64,000 bases of DNA, from positions 1 through 64,000 of the forward strand of contig NZ_JAHAMK010000012.1 in assembly GCF_018383585.1 (NCBI RefSeq), written 5' to 3'. The notes below the pieces were generated by a model. The model searched no databases, was not told where the DNA came from, and saw only the letters and a program-made list of their open reading frames with translations. This stretch comes from Microvirga sp. 3-52 (GTDB lineage Bacteria; Pseudomonadota; Alphaproteobacteria; Rhizobiales; Beijerinckiaceae). The stretch's first letter is position 1. Each line of letters begins with the position of its first letter. The translations under genes were made by a program, and so were the position numbers. Shown here one piece after another: positions 50,571 through 59,986 of this stretch.

Positions 50571-51218
50571 GTGTCGGTACGGCAACGAGCGAAACGAAGG
50601 GCTCCAGCCCGGAGCGAGAGTGAACGCCAGGCCAAGCTCCAGACGATTCTGGACGCTGCCCTCGACATCTTTCTGGAAAAGGGCTTCGCGGATGCCCGCC
50701 TCGACGATGTGGCCGCCCGGGCCGGGGTCGCCAAAGGCACCCTCTACCTTTACGTGCCCTCGAAGCAGGCTCTGTTCGAGGCGCTGGTGCGATCCGGCAT
50801 CGGCGGCCCCGTCCGGGCCATCGAGCAGAAGGTCCCGGATCCCGACATCTCGGCGGAGGATCAGCTCAGGGGGCTTTTCCTGTTTCTGCGGACGGAGATC
50901 CTCGGCACGCGCCGTCGCGACATCGTCCGCCTGCTGTTGATGGAAGCGAGCCGCTTTCCCGAACTGGCGGAAGTCTACCACCGCGAGGTGATCGTCAGAG
51001 GCCTGCGGATCCTGCGCTGCATCGCCGAACGGGGCGTCGCTCGGGGCGAGTTCCGCTCGGATGAGATCGCACGATTTCCGCAGCTTGCCATCGCGCCGGC
51101 GCTCGTCGCCCTGCTCTGGACCAGTCTCTTCCAGCGCTTCGACCCCATCGACATCGAGGCGATGCTGGAGGCGCATCTGATGCTTCTGATGAAGGCGCTG
51201 AAGGGACATCCGTCATGA
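50571..51218 (+). CDS. TetR-family transcriptional regulator
   Basis: 215 residues, GTG start. The N-terminal helix-turn-helix (LQTILDAALDIFLEKGFADARLDDVAARAGVAKGTLYLYVPSKQALFEALV, about 23-73) is standard TetR. The rest is helical ligand-binding domain. It overlaps the HlyD-family gene by 4 nt (ATGA) and has a palindrome in its leader, so it is the likely autorepressor of the efflux operon. The inducer is unknown. Confidence 0.92.
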   Translation: MSVRQRAKRRAPARSESERQAKLQTILDAALDIFLEKGFADARLDDVAARAGVAKGTLYLYVPSKQALFEALVRSGIGGPVRAIEQKVPDPDISAEDQLRGLFLFLRTEILGTRRRDIVRLLLMEASRFPELAEVYHREVIVRGLRILRCIAERGVARGEFRSDEIARFPQLAIAPALVALLWTSLFQRFDPIDIEAMLEAHLMLLMKALKGHPS

Positions 51219-52201
51219 AGGCCGCGCGGCTCATCGTCCTCGCCGTGCTGCTTTCTACGGTTGGAGCGGCCGCCTGGTTCTTCTGGCCACGGCCCGACGA
51301 TACGATCCGCTTCCAGGGCTATGTCGAAGGCTACCTCGTCTTCATGGCTCCCGAGGAAGGAGGACGCATCGAGGAATTGGCCGTCGACTCGGGAGATCGC
51401 GTGGCCGAGGGGACAATGCTCTTCAGGCTCGACGGGTCAGTGCAATCCGCGCAGCGCAACGAGGCCGAAGCCAAGCTGCAGCAGACCCGCGCCCAGCTCG
51501 CCAATCTCAAGGCCGCCCTCCAGCGGCCCGAGGAGATCGCGGTTCTCGAGGCGCAGGAGGAGCGGGCGCAGGCGCAGCTCGGCCTCTCGCAGGCCGAACT
51601 CGACCGGCAGAGAACCCTGTTCGAGCGCGGCATCTCCGCGAAGGCGCAGTACGATCAGGCCAGGACGGCCTTCGAGCGCGACAAGGCCGCCCTCGCCGAG
51701 GTGCAGCGGCAGATCGATGCCGGACAGATCATCGGCCGGTCGGGGGAGATCGATGCGGCGGAAGCGGCCGTGCAGGCCAATGAGGCGGCCCTGATGCAGG
51801 CCGAAACCCGCCTTGCCAAACGCCAGGTGAAGGCATCCTCCGACGCTCAGGTGCAGGACGTTTATTTCCGTGCGGGAGAGACGGTGAATGCGGGTCAGCC
51901 GGTTCTCGCGCTCCTGCCACCCGCCAACCGGCGCATCCGCTTCTATGTGCCCGAACCCCTGCTCGCCACCGTCGCTCTCGGGCAGACGGTCGGCCTCTCC
52001 TGCGACAGCTGCAAGGAGGGGCTCCAAGCCCGCATCAGCTTCATCTCCAGCGAGGCCGAGTTCACTCCGCCGGTGATCTTCAGCGAGCAGGAACGGGCCA
52101 AGCTCGTGTTCCGCGTCGAGGCGCGCCCACTGGACGGAACGGATCTGCCCATCGGCCTGCCGGTGACCGTCACACCCCCTGAGCCGGAACCGCGATCATG
52201 A
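51215..52201 (+). CDS. HlyD-family periplasmic adaptor subunit
   Basis: 328 residues. N-terminal signal-anchor (about 4-24), then a beta-strand/lipoyl domain (GYVEGYLVFMAPEEGGRIEELAVDSGDRVAEGTMLFRLD), a long coiled-coil hairpin of about 75-185 rich in Ala, Glu and Gln, and a second lipoyl/barrel part (RQVKASSDAQVQDVYFRAGETVNAGQPVLALLPP). A Cys-x2-Cys (CDSCKEG) is unusual for the family. It connects an inner-membrane ABC pump to an outer-membrane channel, resembling YhiI/YbhG. Its end overlaps the ATPase gene. Confidence 0.9.
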   Translation: MKAARLIVLAVLLSTVGAAAWFFWPRPDDTIRFQGYVEGYLVFMAPEEGGRIEELAVDSGDRVAEGTMLFRLDGSVQSAQRNEAEAKLQQTRAQLANLKAALQRPEEIAVLEAQEERAQAQLGLSQAELDRQRTLFERGISAKAQYDQARTAFERDKAALAEVQRQIDAGQIIGRSGEIDAAEAAVQANEAALMQAETRLAKRQVKASSDAQVQDVYFRAGETVNAGQPVLALLPPANRRIRFYVPEPLLATVALGQTVGLSCDSCKEGLQARISFISSEAEFTPPVIFSEQERAKLVFRVEARPLDGTDLPIGLPVTVTPPEPEPRS

Positions 52202-53160
52202 CCGTGGATGTCGCATCGTCCCGTCCCATCGCGGCGGAGCCCGAGATCGTCATCGACGTCGAGGGGCTCACCAAATCCTTCGGCGGCCGGCCCGTCGTGA
52301 AGAACCTCTCCATGCAGGTCCGGCGCGGGCTGATCTACGGCTTTCTCGGCCCCAACGGCAGCGGCAAGACCACGACCATCCGCATGCTGTGCGGGCTCCT
52401 GACGCCAGACAGCGGGCACGGCACCTGCCTCGGCTACGACATTCTCACGCAATCGGCCGTGATCAAGCGTCACGTGGGATACATGACGCAGAAATTCTCG
52501 CTCTATGCGGATCTGTCGATCCGCGAGAACCTCGAATTCGTCGCCAGGGTCTATAATCTCGCCGATCCGCGAAAGGCCGCGCGCGATGCCATCCGGCGGC
52601 TCGGCCTCGAGAACCGCGCCGAGCAGCTTGCGGGCGAATTGTCGGGCGGCTGGAAGCAGCGTCTGGCGCTGGGCGCGTGCATCCTGCCCGAGCCGCAGCT
52701 CCTCCTCCTCGACGAGCCGACCGCCGGCGTCGACCCGAAGGCGCGTCGGGATTTCTGGGACGAGATCCATGCGCTGGCCCACGACGGCATGACCGTGCTC
52801 GTCTCGACGCATTACATGGACGAGGCCGAGCGCTGCCACGAGATCGCCTACATCGCCTATGGCGAGCTGCTGACGCAGGGCACCGTCGACGAGGTCATCG
52901 CGAACGCGCATCTCGCGACCTACACGGTCACGGGGCCCGACCTTGCGGGACTGGCCGAGCGTCTCAAGTCGCTCGACGGCGTCGACATGGTCGCGCCCTT
53001 CGGCATGGCCCTGCATGTCAGTGGGCGGGACAGTGAGAGGCTCGACGCCGCGACGAACGAGCTGCGCGAGCAGGGACCGCAGCACTGGGCGCCGGGCGAA
53101 GCCACCCTCGAGGATGTGTTCATCGATCTGATGAGCCGATCGAAGGACAATTTCGGATGA
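52198..53160 (+). CDS. ABC transporter ATP-binding protein
   Basis: 320 residues. Single nucleotide-binding domain with Walker [12 protein letters not shown]-loop [11 protein letters not shown], signature [12 protein letters not shown] and Walker [17 protein letters not shown], followed by a C-terminal ~90-residue extension seen in drug-type (CcmA/YbhF-like) subunits. E. coli YbhF carries two such domains, this one only one, so it would dimerise. ATGA overlaps at both ends couple it to the adaptor and permease. Confidence 0.93.
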   Translation: MTVDVASSRPIAAEPEIVIDVEGLTKSFGGRPVVKNLSMQVRRGLIYGFLGPNGSGKTTTIRMLCGLLTPDSGHGTCLGYDILTQSAVIKRHVGYMTQKFSLYADLSIRENLEFVARVYNLADPRKAARDAIRRLGLENRAEQLAGELSGGWKQRLALGACILPEPQLLLLDEPTAGVDPKARRDFWDEIHALAHDGMTVLVSTHYMDEAERCHEIAYIAYGELLTQGTVDEVIANAHLATYTVTGPDLAGLAERLKSLDGVDMVAPFGMALHVSGRDSERLDAATNELREQGPQHWAPGEATLEDVFIDLMSRSKDNFG

Positions 53161-54329
53161 GCGCCGGAATCAGCGATGTCGATCGCCGCACGCGGGGCTT
53201 CAAGGCTTCGCTGATGCGCCTTCGCGCCGCCTTCATCAAGGAGCTGATCCAGCTGCGGCGCGACCGCATCACGTTTGCCATGATGATCATGATCCCGCTC
53301 CTGCAGCTCACGCTGTTCGGCTACGCGATCAACACCAGTCCGCGGCATCTGCCCACCGCCGTTCTCGTGCAGGACGACAGCGCCTTCGCCCGATCCTTCC
53401 TCGCGGCGATGCGCGCCACCGACTATTTCGACATCTCCACCTCGGCCGCGAGCGAGGAGGACCTCGACCGTCTGATCCTCTCCGGCAAGGTGCTGTTCGG
53501 CGTGCAGATTCCGGCCCATTTCGGGCGCGACCTCATGCGCGGCGAGCGTCCGGCGCTTCTCGTCGTGGCGGATGCCGCCGACCCCACGGCGACCGGCAGC
53601 GCCATCGCGGCCCTGCAGGGCCTCTCGGCCCAGGTCTTCTCCCGCGAACTCACCGGCCCGGCAGCAAATCTCGCGCCCCGGCCGTTGCCCTATGAGCTGC
53701 GCGTGCACCAGCGCTACAATCCGGCGGGCGAGACCCGTCTCAACATCGTGCCCGGGCTCATGGGCCTGATTCTGACCCTCACCATGCTGATCTTCACGGC
53801 CCTGTCCGTGACGCGGGAGATCGAGCGCGGCACGATGGAGAGCCTGCTCGCCATGCCGATCCGCCCGGTCGAGATCATGCTCGGCAAGATCGCCCCCTAT
53901 CTGCTGGTCGGCGGCGTGCAGATGACCATCATCCTCGTCGCCGCAAGGCTCCTGTTCGGAATTCCGGTGATCGGGAGCCTCTGGCTTCTCGTCGGCCTGA
54001 CGCTGCTCTTCATCCTGGCCAATCTGTCGATCGGCTACACCTTCTCGACCATCGCCCAGAATCAGCTTCAGGCGATGCAGATGTCGTTCTTCTTCTTCCT
54101 GCCCAACATCCTGCTCTCCGGCTTCATGTTCCCGTTCAAGGGCATGCCGGGCTGGGCGCAGGCGATCGGCGAGATCCTGCCCCTCACCCACTACCTGCGC
54201 ATCGTTCGCGGGATCATGCTCAAGGGCGCGACCTTTTTCGACCTGCAGACCGACGTTCTGGCGCTCGCCGTCTTCACGATGTTTGCCATGGGCGTGGCGG
54301 TGGCGCGCTTCCGCCAGACCCTTGACTGA
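53157..54329 (+). CDS. ABC-2-type permease (YhhJ/YbhR-like)
   Basis: 390 residues. One TM at about 35-55 (ITFAMMIMIPLLQLTLFGYAI), a large external domain of about 60-190 (HLPTAVLVQDDSAFARSFLAAM...), then five TMs from about 195 onward, with the conserved RGTMESLLAMPIRPVEIMLGKIAPY. This is the ABC-2 permease of the adaptor-ATPase-permease pump. The operon ends here, 3 nt before the converging MFS gene. Confidence 0.92.
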   Translation: MSAGISDVDRRTRGFKASLMRLRAAFIKELIQLRRDRITFAMMIMIPLLQLTLFGYAINTSPRHLPTAVLVQDDSAFARSFLAAMRATDYFDISTSAASEEDLDRLILSGKVLFGVQIPAHFGRDLMRGERPALLVVADAADPTATGSAIAALQGLSAQVFSRELTGPAANLAPRPLPYELRVHQRYNPAGETRLNIVPGLMGLILTLTMLIFTALSVTREIERGTMESLLAMPIRPVEIMLGKIAPYLLVGGVQMTIILVAARLLFGIPVIGSLWLLVGLTLLFILANLSIGYTFSTIAQNQLQAMQMSFFFFLPNILLSGFMFPFKGMPGWAQAIGEILPLTHYLRIVRGIMLKGATFFDLQTDVLALAVFTMFAMGVAVARFRQTLD

Positions 54330-54332
54330 ACA

Positions 54333-55835
54333 TCAATCGGCGACCGCCGCCTCCGCGGCCTTGATGGCGCCGCCGCGCAAGGGCCGTTCCTCCAGGGCGA
54401 GGAGGAAGGCGAGCGACAGACCGAAGCCGACGATAGCCGCGATGAACACATGGCTGAACACATCGGCCAGATCGATGCCGCTCTGGGCGGCGACGGCGCT
54501 CAACGATTCGAAGCTCGCAGCTCCGCTCAAGCCCGACCCGCTGAGCACGATGGCCCCGAAGATCGCCACGATGAAGGCGCCACCGAGCGAGCGGAAGAAA
54601 TTGGCCGTGCCTGTCGCGGTGCCCATCTGGTGGGGAGCGACCGCATTCTGAGTCGTCACCATGGTGACCGGAAGAACGGTGCCTAAGCCCACGCTGATGA
54701 TGGCCAGGATGATCTCGACGGTCACGATGGACAGGGACTGGCCATACATCGCCAGGATGCCCGTAGCCGCCATCGCGACGAGGAGGCCCACGGTCGGAAG
54801 CCGCTTGTAGTGCTTCACCTTCGCCATGGTGCGGCCGGAGAGCGTTGCGCCGACCACCGTTCCCGCCATGAGCGGAATGAGGGCGAGCCCGGACAGGCTC
54901 GCCGAGAGGCCGCGGACGGCCTCGAAATAGACCGGCAGATAGATGGTGAGACCGATATAGGTGCCCATGCCGAAACAGGCGGCGAGGACTCCCATGCGTA
55001 CCACCGGATTGTGCAGCACGCCCGGCGGGATCAGCGGCTCGGGCGCGAGCCGCATGCGGGCGGCGAACAGGCCCCAGAGCACCAGGGACGTGGCGAAAAG
55101 CCCGAGGATCGGCAGGGAGCCCCAGGAATAGCGCAGCCCACCCCAGCTCAAGGCCAGCAGCAGCGCGACGGTGGCCGCGACCAGAAGGATCGCGCCCAAG
55201 AGGTCGAGCCTGTGCGGACGCTCGAACCGCGGGAGCTTCTTCAGGCTCTGGAACGCGATGGCAAAAGCGACCAGTCCAAGTGGCAGATTGATCCAGAAGA
55301 TCACCGACCAGTGCAGATGCTCCGCGAAGAAGCCGCCCAGCACCGGCCCGAGCAGGCTCGATGTCATGAACACGCTGGCGAAGTAGACCTGATAGCGTCC
55401 GCGCTCCCGCGGCGAGACGATGTCGGCGATGATGGTTTGCGCCAGCGCGATCAGCCCCCCGCCGCCGATGCCCTGCAGGCCGCGCGCCAGGATGAGGACG
55501 ATCATGGTGGGCGCGAGCGCGCAGGCGATGGAGCCGATGATGAAGATCACGATCCCGATCAGCATGGTGCCGCGTCGGCCGTAGGAATCGCTGAACTTGC
55601 CGTAGAGCGGCGTTACGGCCGTGGAGGTCAGAAGGTAGACCGTAACGATCCAGGGCAGGTGCTCCAGGTCCCCCAGTTCGCGGCCGATGGTCGGGAGCGC
55701 CGTCGCGATGATGGTCTGGTCCAGAGCCGCCAGGAACATGGCCAGCAGGACGCCGAGGATGATCGTGCGGATTTCGGCATGGCTCAGGGTGCCGCTCTGG
55801 GGGTGGGCTGTGGGTGACTGATCCATTGTGTCCAT
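54333..55835 (-). CDS. MFS drug-efflux transporter, DHA2 (14-TM) family
   Basis: 500 residues with 14 hydrophobic segments. Motif A-like GKFSDSYGRRGTMLIG (about 75-90) and the MFLAALDQTIIATALPTIGRELG opening are DHA2 features; family-typical GPVLGGFFAEHLHWSVIFWINLPLGL follows. It exports drugs or dyes by proton antiport. Two close ATGs (55835, 55826) are possible. It converges on the efflux operon, placing two multidrug pumps together. Confidence 0.93.
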   Translation of the reverse strand: MDTMDQSPTAHPQSGTLSHAEIRTIILGVLLAMFLAALDQTIIATALPTIGRELGDLEHLPWIVTVYLLTSTAVTPLYGKFSDSYGRRGTMLIGIVIFIIGSIACALAPTMIVLILARGLQGIGGGGLIALAQTIIADIVSPRERGRYQVYFASVFMTSSLLGPVLGGFFAEHLHWSVIFWINLPLGLVAFAIAFQSLKKLPRFERPHRLDLLGAILLVAATVALLLALSWGGLRYSWGSLPILGLFATSLVLWGLFAARMRLAPEPLIPPGVLHNPVVRMGVLAACFGMGTYIGLTIYLPVYFEAVRGLSASLSGLALIPLMAGTVVGATLSGRTMAKVKHYKRLPTVGLLVAMAATGILAMYGQSLSIVTVEIILAIISVGLGTVLPVTMVTTQNAVAPHQMGTATGTANFFRSLGGAFIVAIFGAIVLSGSGLSGAASFESLSAVAAQSGIDLADVFSHVFIAAIVGFGLSLAFLLALEERPLRGGAIKAAEAAVAD

Positions 55836-56022
55836 CGGGTTCCGGCAGGCTCATCTAGGGCAGGCGGTCGGCTTTGTCTTAAACACGGGCCGCAGGGCAG
55901 ATATGCGTTTCGGCCTGTGAACGGTTGAAAGTGACGCTGAGGCGGCAAGAATCCGGCAGCCTGATAAGAACGATTCGTGCCATCGACCGTTTCGTTCGAT
56001 TCCTGCACAGAGGATGACCCTG

Positions 56023-56502
56023 ATGTTCCGGGTCCTGAGCACCATCGTTCTGACCCTTGCAGCGCTCAGCCTCGGGCCCTCCTTCGCCCATGTGCTCGAG
56101 GCAGCGCCCCGCCTGACGGTCTGGCCGCCGGAGCTGTGGCGGGAGGCGACGGTGTTCCATGGCCAGTTCAGGCTCTTCGCGACCGTAGGCGGACCTCTCG
56201 ACGTCGGCACCATCCTTGGTACGGCCTTCCTCGCCTATGCCCTGCGTCACGAACGGCCGAGCTTCCGATGGGCGCTGGCTGGATGCCTTCTCTTCGCCCT
56301 CGGCCTTGGTGTCTGGTTCGCCTGGGTGGCGCCCGCCAACAGCGTCCTCGCCACATGGGAGCCCGGCCCGGTTCCGGAGAACTTCCATGCCGTTCGCAAT
56401 CGCTGGGAAACGGGCCACATGGCGGTGGCGAGCCTCAAGCTCCTCGGCTTCATGGCAACGGCCCTGGCGGTCGCGCCGGCACGCAAGGGGACTTCGTCGT
56501 GA
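56023..56502 (+). CDS. DUF1772-family membrane protein
   Basis: 159 residues from MFRVLSTIVLT; AGAGG is 9 nt upstream, whereas the ATG at 56014 adjoins it too closely. Four hydrophobic segments (about 5-25, 52-72, 80-100, 135-152), with WREATVFHGQFRLFATVGGPLD and the conserved NRWETGH late. DUF1772 includes fungal anthrone oxygenases, but in bacteria function is unknown. It ends 78 nt before ycaQ. Confidence 0.78.
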   Translation: MFRVLSTIVLTLAALSLGPSFAHVLEAAPRLTVWPPELWREATVFHGQFRLFATVGGPLDVGTILGTAFLAYALRHERPSFRWALAGCLLFALGLGVWFAWVAPANSVLATWEPGPVPENFHAVRNRWETGHMAVASLKLLGFMATALAVAPARKGTSS

Positions 56503-56580
56503 CCGGACATGTTTCCTGCGAAGATTCTTGCCAGCGGCTTCGATCTGGCGCTAGCTGACCTGCCCACATCACTCATCCCC

Positions 56581-57774
56581 ATGAACGCCCGCACCAAATT
56601 CAGTCTCGCCCAGGCCCGACGCATTGCGCTCGCCGCCCAAGGACTTCACGAAAACCGCCCGGCCTCGGCGACCAGGCGCCACGTGAGCCGCGTGCTGCAG
56701 CGCTCGCACCTGCTTCAGATCGATTCGGTCAACGTGCTGGTGCGGGCCCATTACATGCCGCTCTTCTCACGAATCGGCTCCTATGACCGGAATCTTCTCG
56801 AGAAGACTGCTTATCACCGCAAGAAGCGCGAAACCTTCGAGTACTGGGGCCACGAGGCCTCGCTGATCCGTCTCGACCTGCAGCCCTTCTTCCGCTGGCG
56901 CATGGATCGCGCCAAGCGGGGCGAGGGAATCTATGGCGGGCTCGCCCGGTTCGGCGACGAGCAGCGCGCCTTCATCGAGGAGGTTCGCCGCGAGATCGCC
57001 GCACGCGGCCCCCTCGGGGCGGGCGACCTGTCCATCGGCGGCAAGGGCCAGGGCTCCTGGTGGGGCTGGAGCGACGGCAAGCGGGCGCTCGAATGGCTGT
57101 TCTGGGCAGGCCTGGTCACCACCGCCACGCGGCGGGGATTCGAGCGCATCTACGACCTGCCGGAGCGGGTTCTGCCCGCCGAGATCCTGAACGCCCCGAC
57201 CCCGGACGAGGACGAAGCGCAGCGCGAACTCCTGCGGCTCTCCATCCGGGCGCTGGGCATCGCCTCCGAGCGGTGCCTGCGTGACTACTTCCGCCTGGAG
57301 CCTCAGGACGCGAAGGCCCGCATTCCCGAACTGGTGGACGCGGGCGAACTCGTTCCCGTCACCGTCGAGGGCTGGAACGGGACGGTCTATCTCGATCCGC
57401 AGGCCAAAATCCCGCGCCGGGTCGAGGCCAGGGCCCTCGTGTCGCCCTTCGATCCGATCGTCTGGGAGCGCACGCGCACCGAGCGACTGTTCGATTTCCG
57501 CTACCGGATCGAGATCTACACGCCGGCCGAGAAGCGGGAGTTCGGCTATTACTGCCTGCCCTTCGTGCTCGGCGAAAGGATCGTGGCCCGCGTGGACCTC
57601 AAGGCGGACCGGAGTGCGGGCAATCTCATCGTGCATTCGATCCACCCGGAAGCCGGGATGCCTCCGGAGGAGATCGCGCCCGCTCTCGGGGATGAGCTTC
57701 GCCTGATGGCCGAATGGCTCAACCTCGGCAGCATCACGGCACCGAAAGAGTGGCGGACGCGGATGGGGGTGTAA
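56581..57774 (+). CDS. ycaQ: YcaQ-family DNA glycosylase (interstrand crosslink repair)
   Basis: 397 residues from MNARTKFSLAQAR; the 24 in-frame residues upstream are not family-like. The catalytic QxD motif is QIDSVNV (about 46-52). ETFEYWGHEASLI, GWSDGKRALEWLFWAGLV, SPFDPIVWERTRTERLFDFRYRIEIYTP and YYCLPFVLGERIVARVDLK are typical of the winged-helix HTH_42/YcaQ proteins, which unhook interstrand crosslinks. It is a single gene. Confidence 0.92.
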   Translation: MNARTKFSLAQARRIALAAQGLHENRPASATRRHVSRVLQRSHLLQIDSVNVLVRAHYMPLFSRIGSYDRNLLEKTAYHRKKRETFEYWGHEASLIRLDLQPFFRWRMDRAKRGEGIYGGLARFGDEQRAFIEEVRREIAARGPLGAGDLSIGGKGQGSWWGWSDGKRALEWLFWAGLVTTATRRGFERIYDLPERVLPAEILNAPTPDEDEAQRELLRLSIRALGIASERCLRDYFRLEPQDAKARIPELVDAGELVPVTVEGWNGTVYLDPQAKIPRRVEARALVSPFDPIVWERTRTERLFDFRYRIEIYTPAEKREFGYYCLPFVLGERIVARVDLKADRSAGNLIVHSIHPEAGMPPEEIAPALGDELRLMAEWLNLGSITAPKEWRTRMGV

Positions 57775-57809
57775 GAGCGCGGTGGTTCCCAGAGATGACT
57801 CTCTCCTCG

Positions 57810-57886
57810 TCACCGGCCTTGTGCCGGTGATCCCGGTCACCCGGGCACGACGCCATTCGAATCAGGATAGCCGGGACAAGCCCGGC
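57810..57886. repeat. CTTGT-loop palindromes, type A followed by inverted type B
   Basis: TCACCGGC-CTTGT-GCCGGTGA (57810-57830), then GCCGGG-ACAAG-CCCGGC (57870-57886), the same A-then-B order as at 61723. It follows ycaQ. Confidence 0.72.
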
Positions 57887-57961
57887 CATGACGTGGCGGG
57901 TGGCGGTCATGGTCTTGAATGACCTGGCACACCGCACGTTGCATCCTTCGCCTCTCGCCAG

Positions 57962-58744
57962 ATGCCCCGGACTCGCCTATCTCAGGAGGCCATGAATGCG
58001 CTTCTCACCCCGGCCACGCGCCTGTGGCTTCGCCTGCGGCTGAATGAGATCGGCCCGCTTTTGTCGTTGTCCGGCTGCGGCTTCTTCGCCTGGGCGTTCA
58101 TCGCCCTGGCCGACGAGGTGCGCGAGGGCGAGACCCATGCCCTCGACAGCCGGCTCCTGCTGGCCCTGCGCGATCCGCAGAATCCGGCCAACCCCCTCGG
58201 GCCCTCCTGGCTCGAGGAATCGGCCAGGGACATCACAGGCCTCGGCGGCTATGCGATCCTGACGCTTCTCACTCTGGCCATATGGGCCTATCTGCTCATG
58301 ACCCGCAGGCAGGGCGCGGCGCTTCTGGTGCTCGTCGCCGTCGTCGGCGGCATGCTGATCTCCACCGGACTCAAAATGGGGTTCGAACGGCCCCGCCCGG
58401 ATCTCGTGCCTCATGCGGCGAGGGTTTACACGGCGAGCTTCCCGAGCGGCCATGCCATGCTGTCAGCCATCACCTACCTGACCCTGGGCGCTCTGCTCGC
58501 CCGCGTGGAGAAGAGCCGGCGCGTCAGCGCCTTCATCATGGGTCTCGCCATCGTGACGACCCTGCTCATCGGGTTGAGCCGCGTCTATCTCGGCGTACAC
58601 TGGCCGAGCGACGTGGTCGCCGGCTGGTCGGTCGGCGCCGCCTGGGCGTCCCTGTGCTGGTTCGTGGCGCTCCAATTGCAAAAGCGCGGCCAGATGGAGA
58701 AGCCGGGTGAGGCCTCGCCCCCAGCCGATGCCAAGTCCGAATGA
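57962..58744 (+). CDS. PAP2-superfamily phosphatase
   Basis: 260 residues with about six hydrophobic segments. All three phosphatase motifs are present: KMGFERPRP (about 139-147), PSGH (about 161-164) and SRVYLGVHWPSD (about 203-214), giving active-site Lys, Arg and two His. It dephosphorylates lipid phosphates such as undecaprenyl-PP or phosphatidate at the membrane. AGGAGG lies only 2 nt before the alternative ATG 57992, so the start remains uncertain. It overlaps recX by ATGA. Confidence 0.9.
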   Translation: MPRTRLSQEAMNALLTPATRLWLRLRLNEIGPLLSLSGCGFFAWAFIALADEVREGETHALDSRLLLALRDPQNPANPLGPSWLEESARDITGLGGYAILTLLTLAIWAYLLMTRRQGAALLVLVAVVGGMLISTGLKMGFERPRPDLVPHAARVYTASFPSGHAMLSAITYLTLGALLARVEKSRRVSAFIMGLAIVTTLLIGLSRVYLGVHWPSDVVAGWSVGAAWASLCWFVALQLQKRGQMEKPGEASPPADAKSE

Positions 58745-59292
58745 CGGACGAAACGGAAAAGCCCCTTCGCAAGCCGCCACGCAAGGTGACGCCCGCCTAC
58801 CTGCAGCGGGCGGCGCTCGCCTATCTCGAGCGCTATGCCTCCTCGGCCGAGAACCTGCGCCGGGTGCTGCGGCGCAAGGTGGACAAGCGCTGCCGCCTGC
58901 GCGGCGAGGATCCGGCCGAGTTTCACGAGATGATCGACGAGGTGGTGGCGAAAAGCCTGAGGAGTGGCCTCATCGACGACAGCTGCTATGCCGAGGCGCG
59001 CGTCGCCACCCTGCGCCGCCGCGGCGGCTCGGCCCGTGCGATCCAGGCCAAGCTCTCCGCCAAGGGCGTCGACCGCTCGACCATTGCGGCCGCCCTGGAG
59101 GGCGAGGACGGCGATGAGGAACAGGCGGCCCGGGCCTTTGCCCGCCGCCGCAAGCTCGGGCCGTTCCGGCCCGGCGAGCGGGCGCCCTATCGCGACAAGG
59201 ATCTCGCGGCCATGGCGCGGGCCGGTTTCCGGTTCGACGTGGCCCGTGATGTCATCGATTCCGAACGCGACGACGAGCAGGGCGGGTCGTAG
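58741..59292 (+). CDS. recX: RecX-family regulatory protein
   Basis: 183 residues, made of repeated helical modules. YLQRAALAYLERYASSAENLRRVLRRKV, then VAKSLRSGLIDDSCYAEARVATLRRRGGSARAIQAKLSAKGVDRSTI match RecX, which modulates RecA filaments. It is not beside recA as in many bacteria but coupled to the PAP2 gene by a 4-nt overlap. Confidence 0.85.
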   Translation: MTDETEKPLRKPPRKVTPAYLQRAALAYLERYASSAENLRRVLRRKVDKRCRLRGEDPAEFHEMIDEVVAKSLRSGLIDDSCYAEARVATLRRRGGSARAIQAKLSAKGVDRSTIAAALEGEDGDEEQAARAFARRRKLGPFRPGERAPYRDKDLAAMARAGFRFDVARDVIDSERDDEQGGS

Positions 59293-59300
59293 TGGATATT

Positions 59301-59344
59301 TTTACCCGGATTTTATTGACACGATAATTTGACCCGGATAAAAC
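59301..59344 (+). promoter_or_regulatory. Repeated ACCCGGAT motif in the DUF2239 promoter
   Basis: TTTACCCGGATTTTA (59301-59315) and TTTGACCCGGATAAAA (59328-59343) are two direct copies, 28 bp between cores. TTGACA (59316-59321) lies between them and GATAAA (59337-59342) lies in the second, so the copies overlap a possible promoter. This looks like an operator pair. Confidence 0.55.
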
Positions 59345-59379
59345 CCTGCCGAAACCGACGAAGACGGCAGGGGACGATC

Positions 59380-59967
59380 ATGTCTGAAGACCACAAGACC
59401 TATACGGCTTTCGCGGGAATCCGCCGGATCGCCTCGGGCGATCTCGCGTCGGTGGCGGCGGAAACCAAGGCGGCGCTCGATCAAGGCGAGAGCGCGTCCG
59501 TCCTGATCCTCGACGATGAGACCTGCCGGGTCGTCGAGGTCGATTTCCGGGGCACGGTCGAGGACGTGGTGGCACGGCTGAGGGAACCCGCCGACAAGCC
59601 GGAACCGCGCGGCCCCGGCCGGCCCAAGCTCGGCGTCGTCGCGCGGGAGGTGACCCTGCTGCCACGGCATTGGGAATGGCTCAATGCCCAGCCGGGCGGC
59701 GCTTCCGTGGCGTTGCGCAGGCTGGTCGAGGAGGCACGGCGCAGCAACGAGTCCAAGGACCGGGTGCGGCAGGCCCGGGAAACACTCTACCGGTTCATGT
59801 CGATGCTGGCCGGCGATGAAGCGGGATTCGAGGAAGCCTCGCGGGCGCTCTTTGCCGGGGACCGGACGCTGTTCATGGCTTTGATCCGGCTGTGGCCGAA
59901 GGATCTTCGCGTGCATGCCGAAAAGCTCGCCGGCGCGGCATTCGCCGACGACCCGTCCGGGGCGTAA
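59380..59967 (+). CDS. DUF2239-family protein
   Basis: 195 residues from MSEDHKTYTAFAG; AGGGGA is upstream, and the 17 residues above it look like leader. Residues about 1-65 form a small alpha/beta domain (TAFAGIRRIASGDLASVAAETKAALD...SVLILDDETCRVVEVDFRG). RGPGRPKLGVVAREVTLLPRHWEWLNAQPGGASVALRRLV is a DNA-binding-like stretch with a GRPK AT-hook-like core. The C-terminal part is helical. A DNA-binding role is inferred. Confidence 0.83.
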   Translation: MSEDHKTYTAFAGIRRIASGDLASVAAETKAALDQGESASVLILDDETCRVVEVDFRGTVEDVVARLREPADKPEPRGPGRPKLGVVAREVTLLPRHWEWLNAQPGGASVALRRLVEEARRSNESKDRVRQARETLYRFMSMLAGDEAGFEEASRALFAGDRTLFMALIRLWPKDLRVHAEKLAGAAFADDPSGA

Positions 59968-59986
59968 GGCGGAACACGCTCTCTTC

